A stretch of 64,000 bases of DNA from an uncultured Bacilli bacterium (GCA_934140575.1 CAKPBJ010000004.1:37179-101178), one strand, 5' to 3'. Shown: positions 37,978 through 46,248, numbered from the stretch's first letter. Notes: generated from the letters alone by a model not told the origin. Program-made: numbers and translations.

Positions 37978-39102
37978 GTGGCTAAAAGAAGAGATTCGGC
38001 TTATATATACTTTGCATTTGTAATAGTATTTCTTCTCCTTAATCTTCTTGTGCTAAATATTAGTGCAAAATTACAATTGTTACCCATATTTATAATTATA
38101 TTTTTGTTAAGTTTTATCTTCTTCAAATTTAGAAAAGACAAAACTTATGCAAGAATTCGGGTAACTATTACAATGTTACTTATAGGAATTGTACAAATAG
38201 TTTTATATCTTTTAACCGGCTTTTTAGAGGGTTTTTCTAAGAATGCTATTAGTATGAGTTTTAACCGTTTTTTAACCGTTATTTTACCTATTATATTAAT
38301 ATTAGTAGTTATTGAATTATTAAGATATATGATATCAGTAAAATTCGAAAAAAACAATTTAATAAGAATACTTAGTATTACTATGTTTGTACTATTTGAT
38401 GTGACTTTATTTGGCTCAAATGTGATTTTTAATAGTTTGGATTCTGTATTAGAATTTTTAGGAATAACGTTTTTTCCTAGTCTGGTAAGTAATATTGTGT
38501 TTGATGATATGGTAGTTAAATATGGATATAAACCAATACTTGTTTATAGATTATTAACAACGTTATGTTATTACATGTTGCCTATCGTTCCTAATATGTA
38601 TATTTTATTTAGGGCAATTGCAAGAATAGTTATTCCTCTTATTTTTTACTTCATATTATCTTATATGTATGATAGGGTAACGTTTCAAGAAGCATTAAAG
38701 GTAAAGCCTAATATAAGTATTTCATCAATAATTATACTTATATTAGTAATTATTATGGCAGGTTTAATATCTTGCGAATTTAGATATGGTATTTTAACAA
38801 TTGGAAGTGGTTCTATGACTGGAACTTTAAACAAAGGAGATATTGCTTTTGTCGAAAAATTTAATGGTCAGGAGTTAGAAATAGGTGACATTATTATATT
38901 TAAACGAGGCAAAAGAAATATAGTCCATAGAATCACACAAGTTGGCATATTCAATGATGAATACGTTTATATAACAAAAGGAGATAAAAATAAAGTAGAA
39001 GATAATGGGTATGTTTATCAAAAGGATATTCAAGGTATAGTTCACTATAGGATAAAATATATTGGATACCCATCTATTTGGATAAGAAATTTATTTAATT
39101 AA
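37978..39102 (+). CDS. sipW: SipW-type (Ser/His) signal peptidase I with multi-pass N-terminal domain
   Basis: A 374-residue membrane signal peptidase. The C-terminal catalytic domain has Ser279 in the GSGSMTG motif, GDIAFVEK, and His317 in IVHRI, with KGDKN following. Histidine in place of the usual lysine marks the archaeal/ER type, as in SipW of Bacillus. The N-terminal ~260 residues add about seven hydrophobic segments, absent from Bacillus SipW (~190 aa). Start GTG behind AAGGAGGAGG. It presumably cleaves the SipW-type signals of the TasA-like and Hint proteins. Confidence 0.88.
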   Translation: MAKRRDSAYIYFAFVIVFLLLNLLVLNISAKLQLLPIFIIIFLLSFIFFKFRKDKTYARIRVTITMLLIGIVQIVLYLLTGFLEGFSKNAISMSFNRFLTVILPIILILVVIELLRYMISVKFEKNNLIRILSITMFVLFDVTLFGSNVIFNSLDSVLEFLGITFFPSLVSNIVFDDMVVKYGYKPILVYRLLTTLCYYMLPIVPNMYILFRAIARIVIPLIFYFILSYMYDRVTFQEALKVKPNISISSIIILILVIIMAGLISCEFRYGILTIGSGSMTGTLNKGDIAFVEKFNGQELEIGDIIIFKRGKRNIVHRITQVGIFNDEYVYITKGDKNKVEDNGYVYQKDIQGIVHYRIKYIGYPSIWIRNLFN

Positions 39103-39133
39103 TGTAATTAAAATTTAAAAAGGAGGTAAAGTT

Positions 39134-40228
39134 ATGGACAGAAAACAAATAAACAAAGTTATGCAAGCAACAAAAAAAAGAACTAGAACTATTGCTATTT
39201 TGATATTTGTTGTAATAGCTGTTTTACTTGCAGCTATAAGCATAATTTTTATCTCTATAAATAGTGAGAAGAATTACTACATTCATTATGATGAAAAAAG
39301 TGATTTAGATTATAAGGTATATTTAAAAGAAAATGATTATTTTGGAAGATACCTAGGTAAAAACAATCAATATATTGCAAGCCTAATTGATTATGTGGAG
39401 GCAGATTTTAATTATAAATTATCAATCGATGAGAAAATTGATTATTCATATTATTATTACGTAGAAGCAACTGTTCAGGTTTTAGATACTAATGATAAAC
39501 CATTATATAAAAAGGTTGATAAAGTAGTTGAAAAACAATATTTCAAGGATCCTATTAATCATGCTTTTGAAATAGATCAAACTGTTAATTTGGATTATAA
39601 TTACTATAATAATATAGTAAATACGTTTATTAAGAGATATAACTTATCAAATGTTAAAAGTAATGTCACTTTAAGTATGTATGTTGGAATTGAAGGGGAA
39701 TGTAAAAAATTTGATTCTTCTTTAGCAGACAACGCAGTTATTAGTATGAACGTCCCATTAACAACAAACACTGTTAATATTGACATGAATTATAAATTAA
39801 ATAATTCTACAAACAAGTTATTAAAATGTAGAGAAGAATCAGTATTAAATAATAAATTACTTATTTTAGGCATAGTTTTATTATTCATTGATTTAGGTGT
39901 TTTCGTAGGAACTATTAGATATTCAAAAAGAACTAGAAGCACTTTAACTATATATAATAAAAAACTAAAAAGTATTTTTAATAATTATGGTCAATATATA
40001 TCTAAGATTAAAACGGAGTTTAAATATGAAAAATTTCAAATTGTATTAGTTGAAGAGTTTGAGGATTTATTTGAGGTAAGAAATTCAAGTAATTCACCTA
40101 TATTATTTTGTCAGGATGAAACAAAAACAAGAAGTGCCTTTGTTGTTCCAACAAATTCTGGACTAGTGTACATCTATTATTATTCAATTAGTAATGTGAT
40201 TGAGCAAGGATGCAAACATGAAAGTTAA
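39134..40228 (+). CDS. DUF5305-like membrane protein
   Basis: A 364-residue protein anchored at both ends. The first membrane segment is residues 19-43. An extracytoplasmic beta-rich domain follows (KSDLDYKVYLKENDYFGRY, later YVGIEGECKKFDSS), and a second membrane segment lies near 243-265 before a cytoplasmic tail of ~100 residues. The layout and the YKVYLKEN-type start match DUF5305 proteins, which recur beside SipW-type peptidases. No enzymatic motif is visible. It overlaps the Hint gene by 11 bases, so translation is likely coupled; a scaffold or assembly role is inference. Confidence 0.65.
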   Translation: MDRKQINKVMQATKKRTRTIAILIFVVIAVLLAAISIIFISINSEKNYYIHYDEKSDLDYKVYLKENDYFGRYLGKNNQYIASLIDYVEADFNYKLSIDEKIDYSYYYYVEATVQVLDTNDKPLYKKVDKVVEKQYFKDPINHAFEIDQTVNLDYNYYNNIVNTFIKRYNLSNVKSNVTLSMYVGIEGECKKFDSSLADNAVISMNVPLTTNTVNIDMNYKLNNSTNKLLKCREESVLNNKLLILGIVLLFIDLGVFVGTIRYSKRTRSTLTIYNKKLKSIFNNYGQYISKIKTEFKYEKFQIVLVEEFEDLFEVRNSSNSPILFCQDETKTRSAFVVPTNSGLVYIYYYSISNVIEQGCKHES

Positions 40229-42587
40229 AGATAAATTTTTAAAGGCACGAAAAAAATATAGTGATAGTAAGAAGTGGGCAATTTTTCTTATATTAACTAT
40301 ATTTTTATTGAATATAGGTTACGCAGCTTCAAAGGCCTCGCTTGAAATAAATGGTAGTGCGAGTGCTGTAAAAGTACCAGAATTATTTATCGAAGAAGTA
40401 AAAATAATTGACATAAACGGATGTTCACAAAATGAACTTCCCATAACAAATGGAACTACTTTGGATACTAATATAAATTTTCCTTCTAATGAATATTCAT
40501 ATATAACATATCAGGTAACTATTGCAAATGGTACGGATTCTATTCAAAAGTATACAGGAGAAACTTATAATAGCGTTACATCAACTAAAAATGTTATTAA
40601 TTATGAACTTACGGATGGTCTTTCTTCCGGTGAGTATTTGTTTCCTGGGAATAGTGCAACATATACGTTAACTTATAAGTATAGAAACGGTGCAAGTACA
40701 GGTAATTATGATTTGAAAATGAACTTTAATTTTGAAGATTCCGGTAAGTTTTCTGCACTTTCATATACAAATAGTGTTGATTTAACTAATAAAACTAAGG
40801 AAGCCGTAAAAATTAAGGTAATGAATAATGGAGATTCTGCAATCAATTATAATCTCAACATAGATAATACTAAATTTGAACTAACTGATATTAATGGAAA
40901 TTTTTTAAGTTCTCTTTCTATAAAAGCTCATACTGAAGAAGAAATAACTGTTTATATATCCAAAAAGCCAGATGTTACATATTACAAAACAGAATATGAA
41001 ACAAACTTTAGTTTAAGTTATAATGATATTACACTAGATTTTGGAAAAATAAAAATAAAAACAAATACAACAAGTGGCTATGTTGATACAACACCTCCTC
41101 AAATAGGGGCAGTATCAGTTGATATCGTATATGAAGTCGGATCAATTGATGTTACTTGGTCTAATTTAGATAATAAAAATGAGGCTCCAGTAACTAATTA
41201 TGTTGTTTTACTTTATAATGATTCGGGAACTCTTGTTACAACCGGAAACACTGGTAATTCAGATACCACCTATAGATTTAAAAATCAAGCACAAGGAAAT
41301 TATTATGCTGTAGTTTATGGTATAGACGAAGCTGAAAATTCAGGAGAAACTTATGTTTCAGTTTCTTCAACATCAACAACCAATGCAAGAAAATCTGTTA
41401 CAAAAGAAATGAGATGGAAAAGAACAATAACATATAATGTTACAAATATTAATGTTACAGGACCTAATGAGGCTAATTTAGGTGAGTCATTTACAGCTAC
41501 ATTAAAACCGAATAATAACTATAAATATAATTCTGTTCCTTCAGTTACGTCAGACGGTAAAACTTTTAAAGATTATTCAACGGATGCTAATAAATATACT
41601 ATAACAATAAATCAGGTGACAGGTGATTTAGTTATTAATGCAACAGCAGCAAGAAATGCTTGCCTTGCTAAAGGAACAAAAATATTACTTGCAAATGGCA
41701 AATATAAGAACATAGAAAATATTAGATATGATGATTTACTAATGGTATATAATCATGAAAATGGTACATTTACTCCTGAATATCCTATTTGGATTGAAAA
41801 AGGTAATTTGTCTAGTAATTATCAAGTAATAACATTTAGTGATGGTACTTCTTTAACAACGATTGATAAACATTCTTTATTTAGTGTTGATGATAATAGA
41901 TATGTTGATGTAACAGATGAAAATACATTTCACGTTGGAACTAACATATTAAAAACAGTAAAATCTAAGAGAGGTTACAAGCTCAAAAGTGTTTCTGTAA
42001 CTAATATAGAAAAGGTAAATAAATCGATTGATTATTATGACGTTGTATCAACAAGATACTATGATATAATTGCAAACGATGTATTAACATCAGATGGAAG
42101 AACAGGACTAGTTAATTTTTATGAATTTAAGGAAAATGCTGTTTGGTCTTCAAGAAGACAAGAAGTTATAAAGAATAATACATTCTTAAACTATGAAGAT
42201 TATAAATTTATTCCGTATTACTTGTTCCATGGCTTAAGAGCACAAGATGGAGCGGTTATAATTAAGTATAATTATATGACTAAAGAAGAATTTGAATCTG
42301 TGTTTACCGATTTATTATTAAATAAAGAAATGGTATTAGATCCAATAACTAAAAACAAAAAAAGATATTGGATGGTAACAACATCAGATGATAAAGTAAC
42401 AAGTAAAAATAAAGGAAAATATTTACTGAAAGAAAATAGTTATTATACGTTAGAAAAACCTAAGAAAACGAAAGATTTCAAAGGTTGGTATAATACTGGC
42501 GATGGGAAAATTTATAAACCTGGTAGTAAGGTAAAGATATATCATGGTACACATTTTGTTGCATCATATAAAAAAATTAGCTCATAA
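40218..42587 (+). CDS. surface protein with SipW-type signal, Ig-like domains and an internal Hint domain
   Basis: A 789-residue exported protein. I start at the ATG at 40218 (AAGGA seven bases upstream); a TTG six codons earlier is less likely. SipW-type signal: hydrophobic 20-37, then INGSASAV at 44-51. Beta-rich domains occupy about 60-285, an FN3-like domain 290-385 and another beta domain 400-480. A Hint (Hedgehog/intein) domain spans about 482-627: Cys482 in CLAKGTKIL, block-B-like TTIDKHSLF with His552, and block-F-like YYDVVSTRYYDIIANDVLTS. The end lacks the His-Asn of splicing inteins. An InlB-type repeat around 750-785 (GWYNTGDGKIYKPGSKV) closes the protein. N-terminal self-cleavage is predicted but unproven. 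Confidence 0.8.
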   Translation: MKVKDKFLKARKKYSDSKKWAIFLILTIFLLNIGYAASKASLEINGSASAVKVPELFIEEVKIIDINGCSQNELPITNGTTLDTNINFPSNEYSYITYQVTIANGTDSIQKYTGETYNSVTSTKNVINYELTDGLSSGEYLFPGNSATYTLTYKYRNGASTGNYDLKMNFNFEDSGKFSALSYTNSVDLTNKTKEAVKIKVMNNGDSAINYNLNIDNTKFELTDINGNFLSSLSIKAHTEEEITVYISKKPDVTYYKTEYETNFSLSYNDITLDFGKIKIKTNTTSGYVDTTPPQIGAVSVDIVYEVGSIDVTWSNLDNKNEAPVTNYVVLLYNDSGTLVTTGNTGNSDTTYRFKNQAQGNYYAVVYGIDEAENSGETYVSVSSTSTTNARKSVTKEMRWKRTITYNVTNINVTGPNEANLGESFTATLKPNNNYKYNSVPSVTSDGKTFKDYSTDANKYTITINQVTGDLVINATAARNACLAKGTKILLANGKYKNIENIRYDDLLMVYNHENGTFTPEYPIWIEKGNLSSNYQVITFSDGTSLTTIDKHSLFSVDDNRYVDVTDENTFHVGTNILKTVKSKRGYKLKSVSVTNIEKVNKSIDYYDVVSTRYYDIIANDVLTSDGRTGLVNFYEFKENAVWSSRRQEVIKNNTFLNYEDYKFIPYYLFHGLRAQDGAVIIKYNYMTKEEFESVFTDLLLNKEMVLDPITKNKKRYWMVTTSDDKVTSKNKGKYLLKENSYYTLEKPKKTKDFKGWYNTGDGKIYKPGSKVKIYHGTHFVASYKKISS

Positions 42588-42608
42588 CTACATGAGCTAA
42601 TTTTTTTT
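42577..42608 (+). terminator. strong terminator of the SipW/Hint operon
   Basis: A perfect 9-bp stem (TTAGCTCAT / ATGAGCTAA, 6-base loop) overlaps the stop codon and is followed by eight T. This defines the 3' end of the four-gene operon. Confidence 0.95.
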
Positions 42609-42626
42609 ATAGATCAAATAGAAAAA

Positions 42627-42980
42627 TTATTCTTTAATTATATATTTTATTACTTCTTCTATGCTTTTCTTTGTTCCATTAGTATTGTAATATATTAAAA
42701 CAGTATCAATAGCAAGTTGTAGCATATTAAAATATATTGTAATCTCACGCTCTTTAGCAGTGTCTTTATATTCATTAATATATTTTTCAAATATCTTTTT
42801 ATCTTCATTTGAAAGTGGTTTTATTTCAAAATTATATTTCTTTTCTTTTTTTGCAAATTCAGGAATTATTATTTCTTCTTTTGTATCTTCTATTACATTT
42901 TTTTGTTCTTCTTTTTGTTTTTTAATATCACTTATTTTGACTTTAAGGTGGTCATTTGCAGAATTCTCTTTTACTTTCAT
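42627..42980 (-). CDS. hypothetical protein downstream of parA remnant
   Basis: A 117-residue soluble, lysine/glutamate-rich protein, not recognised. The first ~50 residues are charged and low-complexity (ISDIKKQKEEQKNVIEDTKE). The second half is predicted helical (KIFEKYINEYKDTAKEREI, then FNMLQLAIDTVLIYY). It follows the truncated parA by 15 bases, the position of the partner gene in plasmid partition cassettes. A partition accessory role is a guess. Confidence 0.55.
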   Translation of the reverse strand: MKVKENSANDHLKVKISDIKKQKEEQKNVIEDTKEEIIIPEFAKKEKKYNFEIKPLSNEDKKIFEKYINEYKDTAKEREITIYFNMLQLAIDTVLIYYNTNGTKKSIEEVIKYIIKE

Positions 42981-42995
42981 TTCTGATACTATCTG

Positions 42996-43301
42996 TTATA
43001 CTCTCTCCATTGCTATCTCTTGAATATTCATTAAGTGCTCATTAGTAGTGTTGTGTATAGAGATTTCTTTCTCTCTTTCAAATACTTTAACCTCATCATT
43101 GCGTGTTTGTCCTCTACTTAAATCTTCTTCATTATACCAACCTGCATAAGTTGTTAGGTTACTTTGTGGATCAACATCTACAATTAAAACTTTTTTACAT
43201 TGCTTTGCTAATGCTACTCCAAGATTAAAAGTTGTTGTTGTTTTACCAACTCCCTCTTTTTGGTTTGTAATAGCAATTACCTTACACCTACTTTCTTGCA
43301 T
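42996..43301 (-). pseudogene. truncated ParA/Soj partition ATPase
   Basis: A 101-residue remnant of a ParA-type ATPase. Residues 1-60 are ParA: deviant Walker [11 protein letters not shown] (second position E rather than the usual G), then [20 protein letters not shown]. From residue ~61 on the sequence no longer matches ParA (intact proteins run to ~255 aa), and the end looks like a separate helical segment joined by deletion. It retains a strong AGGAGG site. It suggests that the island once belonged to a plasmid or conjugative element. Confidence 0.7.
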
Positions 43302-43326
43302 ATATTCTCCTCCTTTCTTTTTAATT

Positions 43327-43356
43327 TAGCCACCATACAATTAAATAGAGTGGCTA
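43327..43356 (-). promoter_or_regulatory. inverted repeat upstream of the parA remnant
   Basis: TAGCCAC and GTGGCTA (7 bp each, perfect) are separated by 16 bases, 26 bases upstream of the parA start. It may be an operator or a partition-type binding site. Confidence 0.5.
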
Positions 43357-43365
43357 TGTATGGGT

Positions 43366-43396
43366 ACAAAAAAAAACTGACTATTTCTAATCAGTT
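43366..43396 (-). terminator. terminator after the 50-aa gene
   Basis: A 6-bp stem (AACTGA / TCAGTT) with a 10-base loop, followed on the minus strand by nine T. It lies at the stop codon of the small gene at 43396-43548. Confidence 0.7.
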
Positions 43397-43548
43397 CAAA
43401 TATATTTATTTAATTTTAATATAAGTTCATCAACAGGTTCTGTGTATCTGCCATGTTCTAATATTTTATTTCTAAATTCATTTAAAGCATTTAATACTAT
43501 TTTTATTTCATTATTATAAGTCGGTAGTTTAATTTTTTTCTTTATCAT
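43396..43548 (-). CDS. small protein of 50 residues, unknown
   Basis: A minus-strand frame MIKKKIKLPTYNNEIKIVLN... ending LNKYI, with a terminator right behind it. The sequence is basic and helical, with the pattern LNEFRNKILEHGRYTEPVD. It superficially resembles the size and helix layout of Spo0E-like phosphatases, but the SxxxD signature is not present, so I do not assign it. No strong ribosome site is visible. Confidence 0.4.
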   Translation of the reverse strand: MIKKKIKLPTYNNEIKIVLNALNEFRNKILEHGRYTEPVDELILKLNKYI

Positions 43549-43618
43549 AATAATCAAACTCCCATTTGTTATTTATATTATATCAATATAATAATATTAA
43601 GTTAATTGTGCAATTATT

Positions 43619-43653
43619 ATTGGGGACGAATTGGGACGAATGAAAGTCACAAA
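43619..43653 (+). repeat. right border repeats of the island
   Basis: Two elements overlap here. ATTGGGGACGAAT (43619-43631) is the exact inverse of ATTCGTCCCCAAT at 36538-36550. The 21-bp direct repeat shared with 36336-36356 follows at 43633-43653. Confidence 0.75.
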
Positions 43654-43752
43654 ATCTATTTTAACATTCAGTATTATCTAGTCCATTTCGTTTTATTTAG
43701 TCCTATTTTTGTGGATTTATCAACACTAGATAACATAGGAAAAGTGCTAACA

Positions 43753-44020
43753 TCATAATAAGATACAAAATATTCTACTCTATTTTCAGGAAATAATTCT
43801 TTTAATTCACTGTATAACTGGCCAGCAAGAGTCTTATTATGAGCAAGAACTAGAGTTGGCTTATTTGTTCTTGCAATTACATTAGCTATAGTGAAAGTTT
43901 TTCCTGTTCCAGTAGTGCCTAGTAAAACTTGTTTTTTCCTTCTTCTAATCCCTTTACTAGTTCGTTAATTGCCTGTGGTTAATCTCCATTTGGTTTATAT
44001 TTTGAAACAAGTTTAAACAT
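43753..44020 (-). pseudogene. uvrB 5' fragment (about 90 codons, decayed)
   Basis: About 268 bases closely match the 5' end of intact uvrB (35929-36201), in the same orientation. It starts ATG (44020) and reads MFKLVSKYKPNGD then TAA, followed by [14 protein letters not shown]; a 4-base deletion breaks the frame after that. Homology ends abruptly at 43753. The N-terminal codons are closer to the usual UvrB consensus than those of the intact gene, so this is not just a recent copy. It marks the right edge of the island. Confidence 0.9.
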
Positions 44021-44070
44021 AAATTACTTCTTTTTTTATTTATTTGTATTTTATCATTTTATATACATCA

Positions 44071-44097
44071 AAACAAGGAAACTATTTTTAGTTTCCT
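44071..44097 (-). terminator. terminator after the ATP-grasp gene
   Basis: A perfect 9-bp stem (AGGAAACTA / TAGTTTCCT, 4-base loop), followed on the minus strand by TTGTTTT. Confidence 0.8.
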
Positions 44098-44109
44098 ATA
44101 TATTTTTTA

Positions 44110-45255
44110 TTAATAATTTTTATTTTCCTTTACCATTTTTTTGGGTTTTTCTTCATTTTCATCTTGCAAATTCTTTGGTTCAAAAGGTTTTAATTTACTA
44201 AAAAAATCATCTTCTATCAAAAAGGAATTTTTAGGATTAAATATTGGTTCATGGCTTGCGAAATCTTTACTTGATAAATGTAATCCTTGAACAAAAGAAG
44301 TTCCTATATCTCCATTAAAACAAATACTTCTTAAATGATTAGAAAAACCATTTGGATAATCATAGTGATTTGATGGTTCACTAGATATTACTCCATTAGT
44401 TGTACATTTATCTATCTTATCAATAAACTCATAGGATACGTTATTTGTTTTCTCATGCAAAAGATCATTACTTTTTTTCATGCAAGAACTATAAAGATAA
44501 AGTCCAGCGGCTTGAATAGGGTTAAATTCTAATACATCAATATAACTTTGATTTTCAATTTGATATTCAAATAAATCTAAAACATAATAATCAGGAAATA
44601 CTCCTTTAAGTTTTTCAACAATACTTTCTGCAAATTCTAATACTTCTGGCTCTATACTATGTAAAATAGTAGTTGTATTTCTAGAAATATTATAGATTTC
44701 ATTGTTAACTACAAAACATCGATATTCTTTTACACCATAATTATCCTCTTCAATATTAACTTTTTTACTAATAATAAAGTCATCTTCTAAATGATGCATT
44801 AAAGTTTTGTGTAATGCGCATTCTTTATCTAAAAGTAACTTTACTGGAATAATAGCACTAAAGTTTTTAGTTTTAGTTTTAAAGAATATTTCTTTTCCAT
44901 ATACTTCTTCTATTTCTTTTACTATATCAGAGTTAATCAAATCTTTTCCTTTAAATATTTTACATTTTCTTTCTGTAGAGTAATAATTTGGCCAACTTTT
45001 TACTATCTCAACATCATTATTTGACATGATAGGAATACCACCTTGTTTAATAATTTCATCATTCATATCATGTATTTGAGTTTCACCAGTTCTTGGAAAT
45101 ATTAGTTTAGACTTAATATCTATTATATTACCATCAAAATCAGTAAAAATTTTTAATTTATTATCATAAAGTATTCCATTTTGATTCATCTTAGAAATTG
45201 CCATTTCCCTTTTAGAATAATCCCATGGTAAAAGTTTATCAAAACAATATAACAT
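44110..45255 (-). CDS. ATP-grasp-like protein (R2K-type)
   Basis: A 381-residue protein with an ATP-grasp-like core. The middle has KEIFFKTKTKNFSAI (a possible nucleotide-binding lysine strand). The C-terminal half has YVLDLFEYQIENQSYIDVLE and FNPIQAAGLYLYS, matching the metal/ATP-binding D...E.N pattern of R2K-clade ATP-grasp enzymes, which are often found in phage and conflict-related loci. Substrate unknown. It is a single-gene unit immediately outside the island. Confidence 0.6.
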   Translation of the reverse strand: MLYCFDKLLPWDYSKREMAISKMNQNGILYDNKLKIFTDFDGNIIDIKSKLIFPRTGETQIHDMNDEIIKQGGIPIMSNNDVEIVKSWPNYYSTERKCKIFKGKDLINSDIVKEIEEVYGKEIFFKTKTKNFSAIIPVKLLLDKECALHKTLMHHLEDDFIISKKVNIEEDNYGVKEYRCFVVNNEIYNISRNTTTILHSIEPEVLEFAESIVEKLKGVFPDYYVLDLFEYQIENQSYIDVLEFNPIQAAGLYLYSSCMKKSNDLLHEKTNNVSYEFIDKIDKCTTNGVISSEPSNHYDYPNGFSNHLRSICFNGDIGTSFVQGLHLSSKDFASHEPIFNPKNSFLIEDDFFSKLKPFEPKNLQDENEEKPKKMVKENKNY

Positions 45256-45278
45256 AATGTCACCTCAAAATCATACTT

Positions 45279-45307
45279 ATTATAAATCATTTTCAAAAAA
45301 ATACAAA
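45279..45307 (-). promoter_or_regulatory. possible promoter of the ATP-grasp gene
   Basis: TATAAT (45284-45279) and a weak -35 TTTGTA (45307-45302) with a 17-base spacer. The rest of the 45256-45540 gap (285 bases) holds no supportable gene. Confidence 0.45.
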
Positions 45308-45540
45308 GAACTATTTTATTATTTTATAAGCTAATACGAGATTTTCATGATATTCTGAATTTTTTCTATGTCATTTGCTTTCTACTTCTTTTATAATTTA
45401 ATAACTTTACTTGTTGCGTGATTTAAATAAAAGTATGTTTACAGTTTTTTCTATTAGTAAATCACTTAAAGTACTAATAAAATTTTCTGCTAATTAAACT
45501 ATATTTAGATTTTTTATTTTGCTTATAAACTTGTAATACA

Positions 45541-46182
45541 TTAATTGTTATCTTCAATTATAGTTCCACAATACTCACATTTTACTTTACTAAATTTATT
45601 AAGTTCATTAATTGCACCACAATTTGGACAATTTATAGTCTTTTTTTCCAAACTAACTTTTCTTTTATCAATAGTATAATATGATATCGACTTATCAACG
45701 TTATTTAATTTTATTCCATTTAATAAACCTTTTGAATAAAGATATGATATGTCATTATATATTTTATTTTTTGTCTCTTCAAGGTTATTAAATGTAGTTT
45801 TTGGGTATCTTACTGCTATTTCATCTATTTGTAAGTGTTGATAATAGATAAATTTTGAATATTCATTTAATAGTTTCTCATCACTTTCAGAACAAGGCCT
45901 TATTTTTTTAGTATTTACATCTATATAATAATCTCCAATTAATCTTTTGTTCTTTAGATAGCGAATTTTCATGACACATTCTTCTAATGTACAATTACTC
46001 TCTTTAGCAATAATTTCTATATCATCATATTTTTTATTTATAATTAAATCATAAATTATTTCTAATTTCCTATTAAATTCATTATCCGTTGGCTCAGTTA
46101 AATTATAGTATTTAGCGTATTTTTTATATGATTCATCTGATATTTTTGCTTTTGTCTTTTTTATTAATTCTAGTAAGTTCAT
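45541..46182 (-). CDS. zinc-ribbon protein with winged-helix-like repeats
   Basis: A 213-residue soluble protein. The C-terminus is a zinc ribbon: CPNCG at about 185 and CEYCG at about 203. Before it are two segments with winged-helix character (YDDIEIIAKESNCTLEECVM and the region IYNDISYLYSKGLLNGIKL), separated by a conserved-looking IGDYYID strand. I do not recognise the family. It could be a regulator or protein-protein adapter. Confidence 0.6.
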   Translation of the reverse strand: MNLLELIKKTKAKISDESYKKYAKYYNLTEPTDNEFNRKLEIIYDLIINKKYDDIEIIAKESNCTLEECVMKIRYLKNKRLIGDYYIDVNTKKIRPCSESDEKLLNEYSKFIYYQHLQIDEIAVRYPKTTFNNLEETKNKIYNDISYLYSKGLLNGIKLNNVDKSISYYTIDKRKVSLEKKTINCPNCGAINELNKFSKVKCEYCGTIIEDNN

Positions 46183-46248
46183 TTTCTTCTCCTTTTTTAT
46201 TATAAATTTTTTGTATAAAACTTTCTGATTTATAATTTATCTTATTTT

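Noticed and set aside
40200..40217. TTG start six codons upstream for the Hint protein
   Set aside because: The AAGGA ribosome site is positioned for the ATG at 40218, and the extra codons do not resemble a signal start.
41661..42098. A splicing intein
   Set aside because: No His-Asn followed by Cys/Ser/Thr at the C-terminal end and no endonuclease domain; host sequence on both sides does not form a known single protein.
43396..43548. Spo0E-type phosphatase assignment
   Set aside because: The SxxxD signature is missing; size alone is not evidence.
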